Origin: Limanda limanda
Taxonomy: Eukaryota; Chordata; Actinopteri; Pleuronectiformes; Pleuronectidae
Direction: 5' to 3'
DNA length: 64,000 nucleotides
Assembly (NCBI RefSeq): GCF_963576545.1
Contig: NC_083655.1
Location: 2,086,922-2,150,921, forward strand
In this document: positions 10,901 through 22,600 of the stretch, piece by piece
Layout: each line of letters begins with the position of its first letter
Numbering within the stretch: the stretch's first letter is position 1
The notes under the pieces: generated by a model
The model's input: the letters and a program-made list of their open reading frames with translations, nothing else
What the model was told of the DNA's origin: nothing
The model's database searches: none
Position numbers and translations under genes: made by a program

Positions 10901-13305
10901 TCCGGAAACTTTCCACGGGAATATTAAGCACGGGAATTTTAGGGATTTTGAAAAAAAAACAAACTACACAAATTAAACGCTGAGCAATAAAAACATCATT
11001 CAAAACTCTATTTTAAAGATGTATGGAACGTTGATTTTCAACCCTCCACTGTGCATTCTTCCATCACATGCACAGATAACTCCCAGCATGCTTCACTCTA
11101 CAGCAGGGCTATTGAGGCCTGCTGTAGAGTGAAGGACTAGTCAGGTAAGTTTCCATGATATTACTAGGGAAAATATATTAGCATGCTGATTGAGGATTGT
11201 TCATCTGTTCATCTAGACTATTTCCATTCATTTATCCATCAATTGTAAAATATGTTTACAGACGATTCCAATTGTTTGGCTAATTATTTATATCTCTGGC
11301 ATTGCATTAGTGTTTTTTTACAAACTTTTTTCTCATCTTATTCTACAGAACAATGCCACGTGCACTCTCTCATGTGTGGAGACATTTCACCCCATCCAAT
11401 GTAGAAGGAAAGGCTGTGTACATTTGCAAATACTGTGCAAAGACCTATGTTAAGAATGACACAACGATGCAGAAGCATATAGTCAAGTGCCCAAAGTTTC
11501 CTCAGGGCTCAAACCAGCCTATGACACAACAAAATGTTAATATTTATGTCTGTATATGACAAGGTAAATACAGTTAGTATAAATTACCTACAACATTTCC
11601 AGTTTATTCCCATTATTTCCCGTTAATTCCCGTTAATTCCCGTATATTCCCGTTAATTCCCGTTAATTCCCATGGAAAGCTTCCAACTTTGAACATTCCC
11701 GGGATTTTGCAACCCTAATCACATGTCTTTACACCTTTGGCTTCTCCATCCTCTCGCTCTCTCCCTGGCTCAGGAGGCTTCAGGTGTCTGGGGGTCTCTG
11801 AGAGGGAAGTGGAGATGGGCGTGTGCGGCCACGACTACTTCTTCAACCCGGAGCTGCAGGAGTGCCAGGCGTGTTCGGACTGTGACGGAGAGTCTGTCTC
11901 TGTCCCGTGCTCGGCCGTCAGCGACACCGTGTGCAGCCAGAGTTCAGAGAGCCGCCTGTCTCAGTCCTGGGCGGCGAACGTGGTGGTCCCGTCCGCGAGG
12001 GGGTCCGGCACCAACATCTTCCAGGGGCTTCAGCTGAACATCCGAGAGAAGGAGAGCGGCGACCTGCTGTCCAACGAAGCCGGGCAGGTGAGGTTCCTGC
12101 AGCACGGCCTGGTGTGGCTGGACCATAACTTTGCGTTAAAACACAGCTGCAGGAACTTCCTCCAGGTGGGGATGAGGCTCAACGACAGCCAGGAGGAGGA
12201 GGGGCGGGATCTCAGCGGCGTTCGCATCGAGCAGCCCGATGGGAAGTACTTCCAGGGGGTGAGCGTCAGCAGCGGAGTGGAGGTGGAGCCTAATCACACC
12301 TTCACGCTGCTGCTGAAGAGTCCGAATCAACACTGCAACCAGAGCAAAGACCTTCACGTGTACGACGTCACCGCTCCGTCTTTGAGTCTCCTCTGGTTGT
12401 CTCATGATACCGGCGCCGTCGCCATGACGGCCCAGATGTCCCTGTTGGTCCACTACCAGACCAGCTACCGCCCGACGTTCCGTATGACCTCGGTGTCTGA
12501 CCCGTACATGATCAGCCTGACCCACGACAGCCGCGGCGTGCGCTTCACGGAGAGCGGCGTGGTGAAGTTCGTCCTCCAGCAGGCGCTCTACTCCATGGGC
12601 CACACCTGCATTCGAGAGGGTTTCTCCCTGATTGCGTTCACTAACCGTAACGGGACGGGTGTGGAGGCGACGCAGGCCTTCAAGACAGGCGTCAACTACC
12701 GGGACACGTCCATCACCCTCTCCGGGGCGATGGGCGTGGACAGCCGAGACACACTCACCTTCGAGATCACCTCGCCCTCCCAGTGCAACATCCGCTATTT
12801 CGGGGACAGCACCGGGATCAGCATGCTGAGCCTCATCTGGATTCCTTCGGCCGTGTCTTCGGCTTTGACCGCTACCGTGTGCAGGACCGGCCTCCCCACC
12901 GGAGCGGTGAGGAACAAACCGCTGTTGTTCCAGCAGATCAGCTCGGACACGCCGCAGGTCCACTTGGCCCGGTCGGGCGAGCCGAGCAGCCGGAAGAACT
13001 TTATATTCCACGAGAGAGGGACAGCGAACGTGGCCCTGAACCTGAAGCTGATCCACTCGTGTAACATAGTAAAACTCACGTTGCAGAAGGTGGCCGGTCG
13101 GAGTGGGCAGGCGGGTCCTGTGGCTCAGCAGGTGTCCGGGTACATGCCTGAGGGCAGCACCTGGGCCAGCATCGGGCTCCGGGCCTCGTTCCAGGTGCAG
13201 AACGGCACGGCGGTGTACGTGACGCTGGACTGCATCCGAGGACGTGTCAACCAGATCACACACGAGGGAGGCACTAACATCTCGATCCTCTGGGTGGCGC
13301 TGTGA
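7904..13305 (+). CDS. Predicted secreted coiled-coil / TNFR-like / EGF / TNF-like repeat protein
   Basis: There are four coding exons: 7904..8609, 9694..10253, 10631..10697 and 11774..13305. All introns are GT-AG and the spliced frame is exactly 954 codons plus TGA. Residues 1-21 form a signal peptide (hydrophobic core LLLSWVSLH). Exon 1 then gives five C-x4-C motifs (Cys 24/29, 41/46, 123/128, 144/149, 164/169) with poly-Gly and poly-Ser linkers. Exon 2 gives a Gln/Leu-rich coiled coil (about 245-365) and a cysteine-rich segment (about 377-422) resembling a TNF-receptor repeat. Exon 3 is the start of a calcium-binding EGF module (DRDEC, 423 onward). Exon 4 gives a second TNFR-like segment (about 462-498) and then three similar blocks (about 505-660, 690-805, 840-954). 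Each block has an H-[ST]-C motif and a final S-[LI]-[LI]-W strand, like TNF/C1q jelly rolls. The role is probably extracellular or matrix; ligand and pathway are unknown. The first and second exon structure is certain; the jelly-roll assignment is inference. Confidence 0.85.
8192..8225 (+). repeat. In-frame (GGA)n coding microsatellite (poly-Gly)
   Basis: Tandem GGA codons inside the first coding exon encode about twelve consecutive glycines (residues about 97-108) between the second and third C-x4-C motifs. It acts as a flexible linker. Repeat length probably varies between alleles. Confidence 0.9.
8435..8478 (+). repeat. In-frame (TCC/TCT)n coding repeat (poly-Ser)
   Basis: Serine-codon tract in the first coding exon (residues about 178-192), broken once by a tyrosine codon, just after the last C-x4-C motif. 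It is a low-complexity linker. Confidence 0.88.
8979..9582. mobile_element. hAT-like MITE, CAGTGGTG family, copy 1
   Basis: Lies in intron 1 of the secreted-protein gene. The ends are CAGTTGTG (one change from CAGTGGTG) and CACCACTG. The 8-bp target duplication CTGGAAAT is at 8971-8978 and 9583-9590. The interior holds AAGTA-type motifs and a (GA)n tract at about 9343-9382. No transposase frame. Closely related to 38415..39015 and, inverted, to 53932..54548. Confidence 0.93.
10854..11717 (+). mobile_element. hAT element with BED-finger exon, copy 1
   Basis: An 864-bp element in intron 3 of the secreted-protein gene, in the same orientation as the gene. The ends are TAGGGTTGCAAAGGGG and TTTTGCAACCCTA, followed inward by CCGGAAACTTTCC-type subterminal repeats. 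The 8-bp target duplication ATCACATG is at 10846-10853 and 11718-11725. Near the 3' end are tandem TTCCCGTTAA units. It retains one BED-finger coding exon (11349..11563) but no catalytic RNase-H domain, so it is a deletion derivative that would need a transposase in trans. Confidence 0.94.
11349..11563 (+). pseudogene. BED-type zinc finger exon of a hAT transposase remnant
   Basis: The frame 11353..11559 (68 codons) starts [14 protein letters not shown] and contains C-K-Y-C and H-I-V-K-C, the C-x2-C ... H-x4-C pattern of BED fingers that open many hAT transposases. It is preceded by a good splice acceptor (TTCTACAG, ending 11348) and followed by a donor (CAAG|GTAAAT at 11564), so it looks like the first coding exon of the parent transposase. 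The catalytic exons are missing. If spliced into the host gene, the 215-bp exon would shift the frame. Confidence 0.75.
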
Positions 13306-13906
13306 CGCCTCCCGGAGCCTGAACGTCACTAAAACAGTTTGTGAGAAGACAGACGGACACTTTTGCACAGTTTTGAATCGCAGAGCAGATTCAACAAGTT
13401 ACCAAATCCAGGAAAAATGCTGGTTGATGAAAAAAAACGTATTCCACATATTTTGTCATATTATTGTTTTAAATGTGTATTTCATCACTTTATAGATTTT
13501 TATTGTGAAATATTTTTCGTGTATGATTTTAAACAAGTACTGATTTTTCTTGAAGTACTTCGGCTGGTTGAGCAGTGACCAATTCTTAATTGAATGTCTG
13601 TGTGTAATGTATGTGTGTGTGTACATCTGTGTGCACTGGTGCTTGTATAGAGAGTGTGTATGTGTGTGTGTGTGTGTGTGTGTGACACATTTGCATGCCG
13701 ACTTTTGCGTGTGTGTACGAGTGTTTTGATATGTATATCCCTCCATCCCTGCATATACTTAACATACATACTGTATGTAACAAAACCTTTTTGTATTATA
13801 TCATTAGACGTATAAAAGCAGTAGTTTGGTATTTAGGGAAATATGGTTATTCATTTCATTGACGAGAGTAAACGTATGGGTAATAAACAGCAAGTCTATC
13901 TCAGAG

Positions 13907-14350
13907 GATCGATACCACACCCAGTAGTCAATTAGCTTAGCTTAGCATAAACACAGGAAGGGGGGAAACAGCTATTCTTGCAACAATAATGCGCAATATT
14001 TGACATATTTCACTTGTTTAATCTGTACAAATTCTGTGAAATGGCATTTTTGACAAGTGTTTTGACATTTGAGCAGATGTTTATGTGAAGACTGGTTGTT
14101 TGGCTGGGACCAGTAACTTCCCGGACTCCATTCTGATGGGGTCACAACCACTTTTTCACAGAGTTCTTTTGTGTGGATTAAACTAACCGGTGCTATTTTT
14201 TGAAAACTTTGGGAACAGAGTCAGGCCGGCCGTTTCTTTTCAGTATTTGTGCTAAGCTAAGCTAAAACGCTGCTCTTGACAGCTTCATCCCATTGAGCCA
14301 ATCCCAGGCTGAGCTTCCTATTTACCGCACATGCTAGAGAGTGGTATCAA
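13907..14350. repeat. Fold-back (inverted-repeat) element in 3' UTR
   Basis: A perfect 15-bp inverted pair, TTAGCTTAGCTTAGC (13932-13946) and GCTAAGCTAAGCTAA (14251-14265), is nested inside a weaker outer pair, GATACCAC near 13909 and GTGGTATC near 14341. This looks like a degenerate MITE. A related TTATGCTAAGCTAA stretch lies near 46670. No target duplication was resolved. Confidence 0.65.
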
Positions 14351-14853
14351 TCATCAGAATGTGCACATTTCCCCAATGTTGAATTATTCATGTGGCGCTC
14401 TGAAGAGAATGCAATGTCGTTAAATTTCAATAAGAAAGAGTTTTTGTACTTGTGATGTTTTTGATGATATTTATTTGCCTTTCTTACAACAGGACTTTTG
14501 TATTTACACTATGAAATGCTTATATTTGGTTTATATGGTAACGCACTGAGTAGACAGTGTTGATGTTCAAGTACTTGCAGTGATAGCCTCTGTGATTTGC
14601 ACAAGTATAACAGTATTATGGAATGTGCAAACATCATCCTTTGTTTGTGGAGAGCTGCCCATGCATATCGTCCCTAATTGCCTTTGTCTGTGTTCTGTCC
14701 TCTGAAACAATTAGGCATAAATAAGTGATTCGGGAAGTTGGCAGTGCTTTATTCTCCCATCATTGTGTGTAATGAAATTCTTTGTTTGTGTTGCCTGGCT
14801 CGCTGCACATTTCTTGTGGAACATCGAAGCATGTATTCTCTCCTTCAGCACCA

Positions 14854-14859
14854 AATAAA
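14854..14859 (+). terminator. Polyadenylation signal AATAAA
   Basis: The canonical hexamer, about 1.55 kb after the stop codon, is followed within 40 bp by a TG/T-rich stretch (ACTGTGTTTGTTTTTG). It probably ends the secreted-protein transcript; earlier sites cannot be excluded. Confidence 0.5.
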
Positions 14860-14875
14860 ATGTACATATACTGTG

Positions 14876-17800
14876 TTTGTTTTTGCCAGAGAAGAAATTT
14901 CCCTCTTATAAAAGCTCAAGTGCCTTTGTTGGTTTTATTCCGATCAACTTATAGCGTGAAACACAAGACCTCAAAGTTTCACTGGACGCCCACAACAATA
15001 ACTGATATTTAATGATTAGAGTTTCTGTTTTTTATTGAGCAATATGTGCACATAATGAATTCCTGTTAAGCCACATCATTCATCCTCTCATTTGAGCTTC
15101 ATTGGTATTCCCTGTGATTGTCACGTTACATAAGTTCACTGTAAAATCTAAATTTCAGACTGAATGTCCATTATTTTCCATTAAATCAGGGGGAAAAGTT
15201 GAAAAATCAGACGTTCCTCATTCCATTTAATCCCACACATACTGAACCTATTTTAAAAACAATCTTATTCAGCAGTAAAGATGCCAAATACCGACATAAT
15301 ACCTGGAAAACAATACACTGCATTTTCCTCTCAATCGGTCTGAATCATGCTCAAATTGTTCTTCCATCTATTACCTATAGAAGAGAAGTTCTCTGGCTCA
15401 AACATTACAAAATACACTCAGTCAATGAGAGGGAGAGAGAGAGAAAAAAGAAAAGTGTCTGCTTGTGAGAAACAATCAAATGTTTCTGTCGGTTGCTCGG
15501 ATTGGAAACAGGTGTCTCGGCGGAGCAGTGCTCCAGATGTCTGACGCTTCAGATCAAATGAGAGCCACAGCACATGAAGACGTTCAGACATCAGACGGAG
15601 GAATGGGGACAGAGAATCGGAGCAGGAAGAAAAGACGATTGAATACTTTGTCTTTAAAAGCTGCTCGAATCAATATTCTCTAAACCAGCGACACAGAAAC
15701 AAACGGGCTCGCTTGTAGTGATGAAGCTGCAGCGCCTTTTAGCTTTGGTTTACTTCTGACAAATTCCACTGTCGTCAGCCTCATTTCCAGCAGCTGCTTC
15801 CTGCAAGAATAAAAAAAGAAACTCACTTCATGGTACTTTCCTGGGACTAAGCTAGAAGGATGAAAACCTCCGCCTCAAGAGTAATGAAGGATCTAATGAA
15901 CAAAAATCCTGGTTCCACCCATATATCTGCATCCACTGCTAAATTTGATGAATTCTTTCTTTGCACCATCCATCCATATGATTTTATGGAAATTGCTTCA
16001 GTAGTTTTTGAGTAATCCTGCTCAGACAAACAAACTGGAACTCTGTAGAGCATCAATTACACACTGATGTAAGACTGAGTGCTAATTTTTACAGTAAGTT
16101 TGGAGTTGCATCAGATTGGCTGCACGGAAAATACAGTGAATATTCCAAAGCGAAATCAAATATTGTAAAAGATAGTTGTAGAGTTGAAGCCAATAAATAT
16201 GAAGCATCATTATCTTTCATTAGTAGTCACGTCCCGGAGCACCTGGGGAATGTCAGCCCCGCCCTTTAGATCTGGTTTTGGTCTCCACCACAGGAATCTA
16301 TGCGGCTCTTTAGTTGCCAAATGTTCCACTATTAACTTTGTGCGTCTGCGGATTGGAGCTGGGGAGGGCGAGTACAGGTGGTTTTTATACTGTTTATCTC
16401 ACTGCACAAGAAAACAGATGCTTTGTGCAACTGCAAAAAAAAAACCAACGCTATTAGAGCAACGAGAATAAAACAGGAGAGAAGTCGTGGGCCTGAAAAA
16501 CAAAAACAAAAGAGCTGACAGTCGCTGTGGAGCTGCGTCGAAGCGAGAGCAGCTGGGTCATAATTCCCTTCGGGTTCATTACAGTCGAGCCTTTCATGTG
16601 ATCGGCTTCAGAAGGGGAGCGAGCGTTCGCTGCATTCTATCACGCTGGGTCACATGTGAGTTCATCTTTCATAAACACACATAAAAGCCGACATCACACG
16701 CCACAGTCGACACAAATTAATCAAGCAACCGAACGTCTTTTTAAATTTCAGGGACTCGATGCAGAAATGCCGTGATGTGAAAAACAGAAAGGTGCCATGC
16801 GGCTCGACCGCCGACTTGCACGCCAGAGTTCCTGTGGCCGAGCAGAGAGACATCGTTCATCACCGCACTGCATCTGTTGTGAGTTTATTTGCTTTCTGAG
16901 GATTTGGAGACCACTCAAACAGCCGATGGCACGCGAGGACGTTTCCTCCAACACAACCGACGTCTCCAAAAGCATAACCGTCTCCAAAAGCTGATTCAGC
17001 CAGTGAGTCGGATGTTAGATCTTTAATGTTCAGATGATGTTTTAACCTTGAATCTGCTCCCTGAGCCCGACCCGGTGGAGGTGAGCACCTCCCTGAACCC
17101 GGACCTGGCCCCCGTCTGCTCACATGTTGATTTAAAAAAGGGCAAAGCCGGAGACGGGCTTGTTTCAATCAGAAGCGGATGTTACTGTAAGAGCCGAGGC
17201 CTCTTGTCTACAGGGAAATGTTTAGACCATGTGTTCAGGTTCGATGCCGCTGGGTTTAACAGTGGGAATCCACACTGGATTTATGGGGTGTGAAGAAAAC
17301 TTGTTATGATGTTGATCTTTTTTTCTAAAACCCAGATTGTTGGTTTTCTCATGAGAATAAATCACATGAAACACTCCCAACAGGGAAATGAAATCCACCG
17401 CACGGTTTGAAACATCTTTATTACCAAGGAGGTTATGTTTTCACCCCCGTCTGTGTGTCGGTCGGTCGGTTTGTGTGTAAACTACCAGATCATGAAACAT
17501 AGAGGAAGGAGGAAAACTTATATTTAGTAAGTTTTTCTCTGCAACATTTCATTATTGCATCGGTTAAGTGAAACTTTGGCTCAGGTTTTTGTGTATTTCC
17601 TCACTTTACCCGTTTTTTTAATAGATTTGGCCATATTGTGTTTGCCGTGCTGTAACACCGAGGTCCTGTGCCATAACCCAATGAATAACTTCAAGTGTTT
17701 TGTTTTGCTGCAGAGAGGAAACCTTCCTTTTGTGGTCTGAAAGCACGAGATAATTGTGCTGGAGGCGAAAGTATGAGGCTACGTCATCCAGCTGGTGAGA

Positions 17801-20536
17801 TTCCAGATGACGTCTGCTCCGACCTGACAGAATGGGGATTTTTTCTTTTTTTGTACGTGCACTGTGGCTATTCCTCTTCTCAAAGGTGACGTTTTGCTTT
17901 CTAAACTTTCCAAACTCGGTGTAATCGTTGAAGCTTGTGTGAGTGACGCCTTCCTTTAATGACCTTTAATGATTTACAAGTCATTGCAGATTCATTAACA
18001 CATGTTCGTTCTGCTCACAGTTTGATTTCAGGAAGTTTGAGCAAGTTTAAAGTTCCTTTTGTAAGTTAGACAAATATAAACGATGGACGATATGATACCT
18101 CCTCTACAGTGAAGCCAAATCGTTTGGATCGCCCCCTGGTGGCAGGCTGCAGTACACGTCATAAGCTACACTTCCTCCATGTTAGCAGATTGGACATAGA
18201 GAAAACTAAAAAGTTAGTTATAATCAAATCACAGTTACTTAATGCTATAAAAACATGGGGAACGTATTGATTGACAGCTGAGTTTGATTCTGGCTTCAAA
18301 TCACATCAAAAGTACAGTATGATGGTGTTTTGATTTGATTAATGCACAACCAGAGGAAGTGGAGAAGACTATGGTGTGTCTGGACCTTATAGCTTCCCGT
18401 CTCTAACTGACTTCATTCCATCACAAACTCTCCATCGTCCTCCCTCATCTTCCTCCCCTCCTCTGTCCATCTGTGCCGGTGCTTCTCTCCTCATTAGAGG
18501 GGTTACTGGTGCATGAGGGAATGAGCTGGCAGGTCGGTCGACACAAACACAGACTGGGATTCATATCGAACGGCCTGTGAAAAAGTTCTCGGGGTCTAGC
18601 AAACGGAAAATAAGCTTACCAGCAAAAGCTCTTTTAAAATTTGTAGTATTGGCAGCGAACAGGAAGATGAGAAAAGTTTATCTCATAGTTTACAAGTTAA
18701 AAAACGCTGCCAGTGGAATATTTGGTCCGAGCTAATGTTGAAAATCCTCATGCAGGACATGATGCTCCGTGTCGCTTTCCCAGACTTGGCAGGAGTTGTG
18801 CATAGTTCCCTCCAGTATCTGGTAAATTCCCCTGATCACCAGGAATGCAGCGTTTAATTTTCTTGTTCTGTAGCTGACCTTAATCATTTCTGCGTCAAGG
18901 GCAATCTGAAACTCCAGAGCCCTGGGATCAGTCCGTGTGGGTGTGGAAGTAAATACCTGTGTGTGTGTGTGTATGTGTGTGTATGTAAAAGGGAGTGAGA
19001 GCTGTCTAGCTGTCTTCATGCAGAGGCCGTTGAAAGCGCTGATGATGAATAATCGTTTGGCTGAAAGTGAGCGAGCGAGTCCCTCTGGTGTATATTTAAA
19101 CGGCGGAGCGATGCTCTCTCACTCACATCGACTCCCCGGTGGTCCGCGAGGTTAATTGCTTTCTCCGGCAGGCGCTTACAGATTAACTATCTCACTGAAT
19201 GCATCCATACAAATGACTGTGCATATACCACGATGAGTGGAGCTGAGCGATGTGTGTGTGTGTGTGAGTGTGTGGTGCGACAGAACATGTTGTACGTTTG
19301 TGTAGCGGGCCGGGTGAAGTCAGAGGAGCTAACGAGAACGACAGAGTGGGATCAACAGAAAACAAGACAACTGATTATGAACATCTTTGGGTGACGTCGT
19401 ACTTACAGACGCGTGATGGAGTAAAATATAATTAAGGAGGAAGTTCCTCAATACAGGAACTTTGGCAACATCGTAGAGAAGAAAATCACCGAATGAAAAA
19501 CCAGCTAATCAGAGACTTCTTCAGGACGTTTAACATCAGCAAATCGCTCCTGAAAATCGTTTTATTGAGTCTGATTAAGTTTTTGCAGTGATCGACCTCA
19601 GTGTGGCGAGGAAGAACAAGATTGGCGGCTCCAGCTTGAATAACTCTGGGCATGTTTATGAAGTTACAGCAAAGACTGTAGACGAGATGGCTCCTTCGAA
19701 GGGAAGCCAACGCACAGGTTCCGTTTAACCAGATTATCTGAATCAAGGAATTCTGAGGTAAAACTGAAACTTAGCACATATGAAATGTTGTCAATACTTT
19801 ATATCTACAGTTATGGAAAATGTCAGTCAGAGTTGACCCAGGAGGTTACGTAGACGATGATAGAAGCTTTCAGACGTGGACTGAACTCCAGATAAACTCT
19901 GGAGCTGAAGAGTTGGAGTCTTGAGACTTTATCCAGAGCCAGCCTCCAAGTAAAATATGTGGATAACGTCGGAATGAGCTCACTGAACAATGACGAAGAT
20001 GTCTAGAGAGTGATCACGTGATCTCTGCAGCGGAGTGAAGACGTCACTTCCTGTCTCTGTCTGCTGCTCCACCTCTGCCCCGAGGAACACGGAGGATGAG
20101 TTCCTGCTGTGAACGCGTCTGTGCAGAAAACCTCCCGCTGTGCAAGTGAGAAAGGAAAACTGTTGGACTTCACCCACAGGTCACGTCTGGTCATTGTCAG
20201 TTTAAACACATAGATCTGTGCTGCTTTAACCTGAAACACCATGAACGTCTTCTGACCTACAAATCCAAGCTCAACCTCCACAGCTGATAAATCCCCCCCC
20301 CCAAAATAACAGAAAACGACTTCTCCTGCTGTCAGCCAAGCATGCGACCTCTCCCCTGAGGGCGAGCCGGCTTTCATGTGGGAGCCGAGCAGCGTCACGG
20401 TGAAACCAAACACTCACCGGTGACCCACCAGCTCCTGGGTTGGCATGAGGGCAGAGGCGGAGTTCAGGCAGAGTGCGGCCCGGAGGCCTGTGAGGTGAAC
20501 GCCACCGAGTCCAACATCTGGCTTGGCTTATCTGCC

Positions 20537-20577
<41 letters not shown>

Positions 20578-22600
20578 CAGTCGTTTATATGACCATGAGA
20601 ATCCTTTTGGCCTTTCTGTCAGAATTCTTTGGTGAGCCTCTCTCCGGCCGACCCTGATTTTACCATCTGCCGTTTTGCACGTAAATCACCGGCGAGTTTG
20701 AGAGTCTCCGTCTTAAACTTTATGACGTATTTGCTACAATTCTTCTAACTTCACGCTGTGTGTTTGGACAGAGCAGCTCCGTTCCCCTTTGTGTAATCAC
20801 ATGTAGGTTTAGAGCGTCGGGCCTGAACGGGGCCTGAGATGTCCTTCACATGGTCCCGGTGGGGGTGTGGGGGGGTTTGCTGCAGACGCTGACGTGATAA
20901 ACTGCTCACACGGGAACAGCTCTGATCACTGAGGGGGTGAAACCTCTCTGAGAAACTCCAGACCTGGTCATTTAATCATTATTCCTATTATTCTCCGAGT
21001 TATTTCTTTATCCTGCGAGGTGGATTGAAATGAATTCCGAGAGGCCTCGTGACACAAGAGTCTAGAAAGTGATGTTGAGAGAACACAGGTAATTCCTTGA
21101 TGATAATTAATGGAGGATGAGCTGAAGCACAGTGAATCATGAAACCCCCACGAGGGCCTGTGAAGGAGGATCACTCACATAGTCTGAGGCTTTGTCCAGA
21201 CTCTTGTGTTAGTGCACCAAGTGTCTTTATAAGCAACGTAATAGACATCAGGGGATTGAAATCACTGCAGCTATTTTCCAATCGTTGAGATCATTATAGT
21301 GTATTTCTATTCCTTGTTTTTGTGGTTCAAACTTGTTAATTCTTTTGTCCTCTGGTGATTCTGCGATGTCACGTTGTCGTTTGTGTCTCTACCACCTAGC
21401 GCCACAGATGCTGACACGTTATCTGCAGGAGCCTCAGCAGCGAGAGGCTGAACCAGGTTTCCTCTGATCAGGTTTTGGAGGTTGATCAAGGCCGGAGCTT
21501 CTGGAGCTCGTCGTGTAAACACAGTCCAACTGCTGCAGTGGAAACAGTCATCGTGATTACATGACATATTCATAATGTTAAAATCAGCCGTTTCCTCTGA
21601 GGCCGACTGGGCCACAGATGTTTGTTAGTAAATCACACTTTCACCTCCTTATCGGGGCCTTAATGTCACTGTAGTAAACTAATGGGGTGTTTCTCAGTCT
21701 CTGTATCTACTGTCAGTGTCCGAGGTGAGAGAAACCAGCTGGGAGCGTTTTCACAGGCTGGGGTGTAGTTCCCTATGTTTTGTAATCAGACATGATTAAG
21801 AGAAAAATGTAAAACAGCTTCTTATTGAGACAGTGATGGAAAATCATTTATATCTCCCTGTTTGTGAGGTAACAGCGCCACCTAGAGAGGAGTTCATGAG
21901 CATATACTTAAAATTCCCATTGAAAAGGGATTAATTTCTATGGTACTGAGAGAGCATCTTATTCTACACCAACAAATATATAAATATAAAGGCTATACAT
22001 ATCATTTTTATATACATATCGTATTGTATACTATTATATGTATGCTACTTCCCTATTTTGTAAATATACAGATTCTAATGCACATATGTTAATTTCAATT
22101 TCTCCTCATACAAAACGCAAAAAAACAGTCAAGTTGTGTTTCTCATGACCCATAATTCTCAATCTTTAGTGAAAGTTGTATATTATTTACATATTTACTC
22201 TACTTTTATCTCATTGTATTCATGTTATTCTATTTTATACTTTCAAATGTCTGCTGCTCTAACAAGTGAATTTCTGCAGCATGGGATCGATAAAGTTCAT
22301 CTTATCTTTCTGACGTTATTTTATAAAGCAAAACATTTTCATTTAAAACTAAAAAGGTGCTAAAGTGAGAATCTCTTTTGGTCAGCAAATAAAATATAAA
22401 AATGAACAGTGCTGTTGTGACACTGCTGACAGGTCCTTCCCACGTAAGTGGACTCAAAGAGCCACTTCTCCTTCTGAAGGACCAATTGCACCACATTGCA
22501 TAACAACTTAAACCTTTTTTCTCTGTTCACATAACACTGAAATGTACGAAGAGCTTCTTTATGAAGCATAATAAAGATGTTACTGAGCAAAAAGAAGAAG
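14876..22600. other. Intergenic region between convergent genes
   Basis: No exon set or RNA gene is recognised. Pieces of common teleost repeats appear to be present (for example about 15840-16060 and 17400-17520), along with (CA)n tracts (18958-18984, 20539-20575) and a short repeat fragment carrying a CTCF-like core at 18130-18144. Two GCGCCACC-type words occur near 21398 and 21876. Confidence 0.5.
18120..18200. repeat. Dispersed repeat fragment with CTCF-like core
   Basis: Contains CGCCCCCTGGTGGCA (18130-18144), followed by GGCTGCAGTA and TTCCTCCATGTTAG. The same order of words recurs at about 52890-52985 and 61430-61510, so this is a dispersed family. The core matches the vertebrate CTCF consensus (GCGCCCCCTGGTGGC), which is known; binding here is inference. 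Confidence 0.6.

Larger units (their letters stand above)
13306..14875 (+). other. 3' UTR of the secreted-protein gene
   Basis: The sequence between the TGA and a canonical AATAAA at 14854-14859 has no other good coding content. It contains a (GT)n tract (about 13655-13683) and a fold-back repeat (13907..14350). The extent is inferred from the poly(A) signal only. Confidence 0.5.

Noticed and set aside
12136..13368. 410-codon frame antisense to exon 4 of the secreted-protein gene
   Set aside because: The sense strand is clearly coding with matching splice sites and module pattern; GC-rich codon use creates long antisense frames. No recognisable domain in the antisense product.
20271..20573. 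100-codon minus-strand frame starting in a CA repeat
   Set aside because: The start is the translated microsatellite; the rest has no domain and no splice partner.
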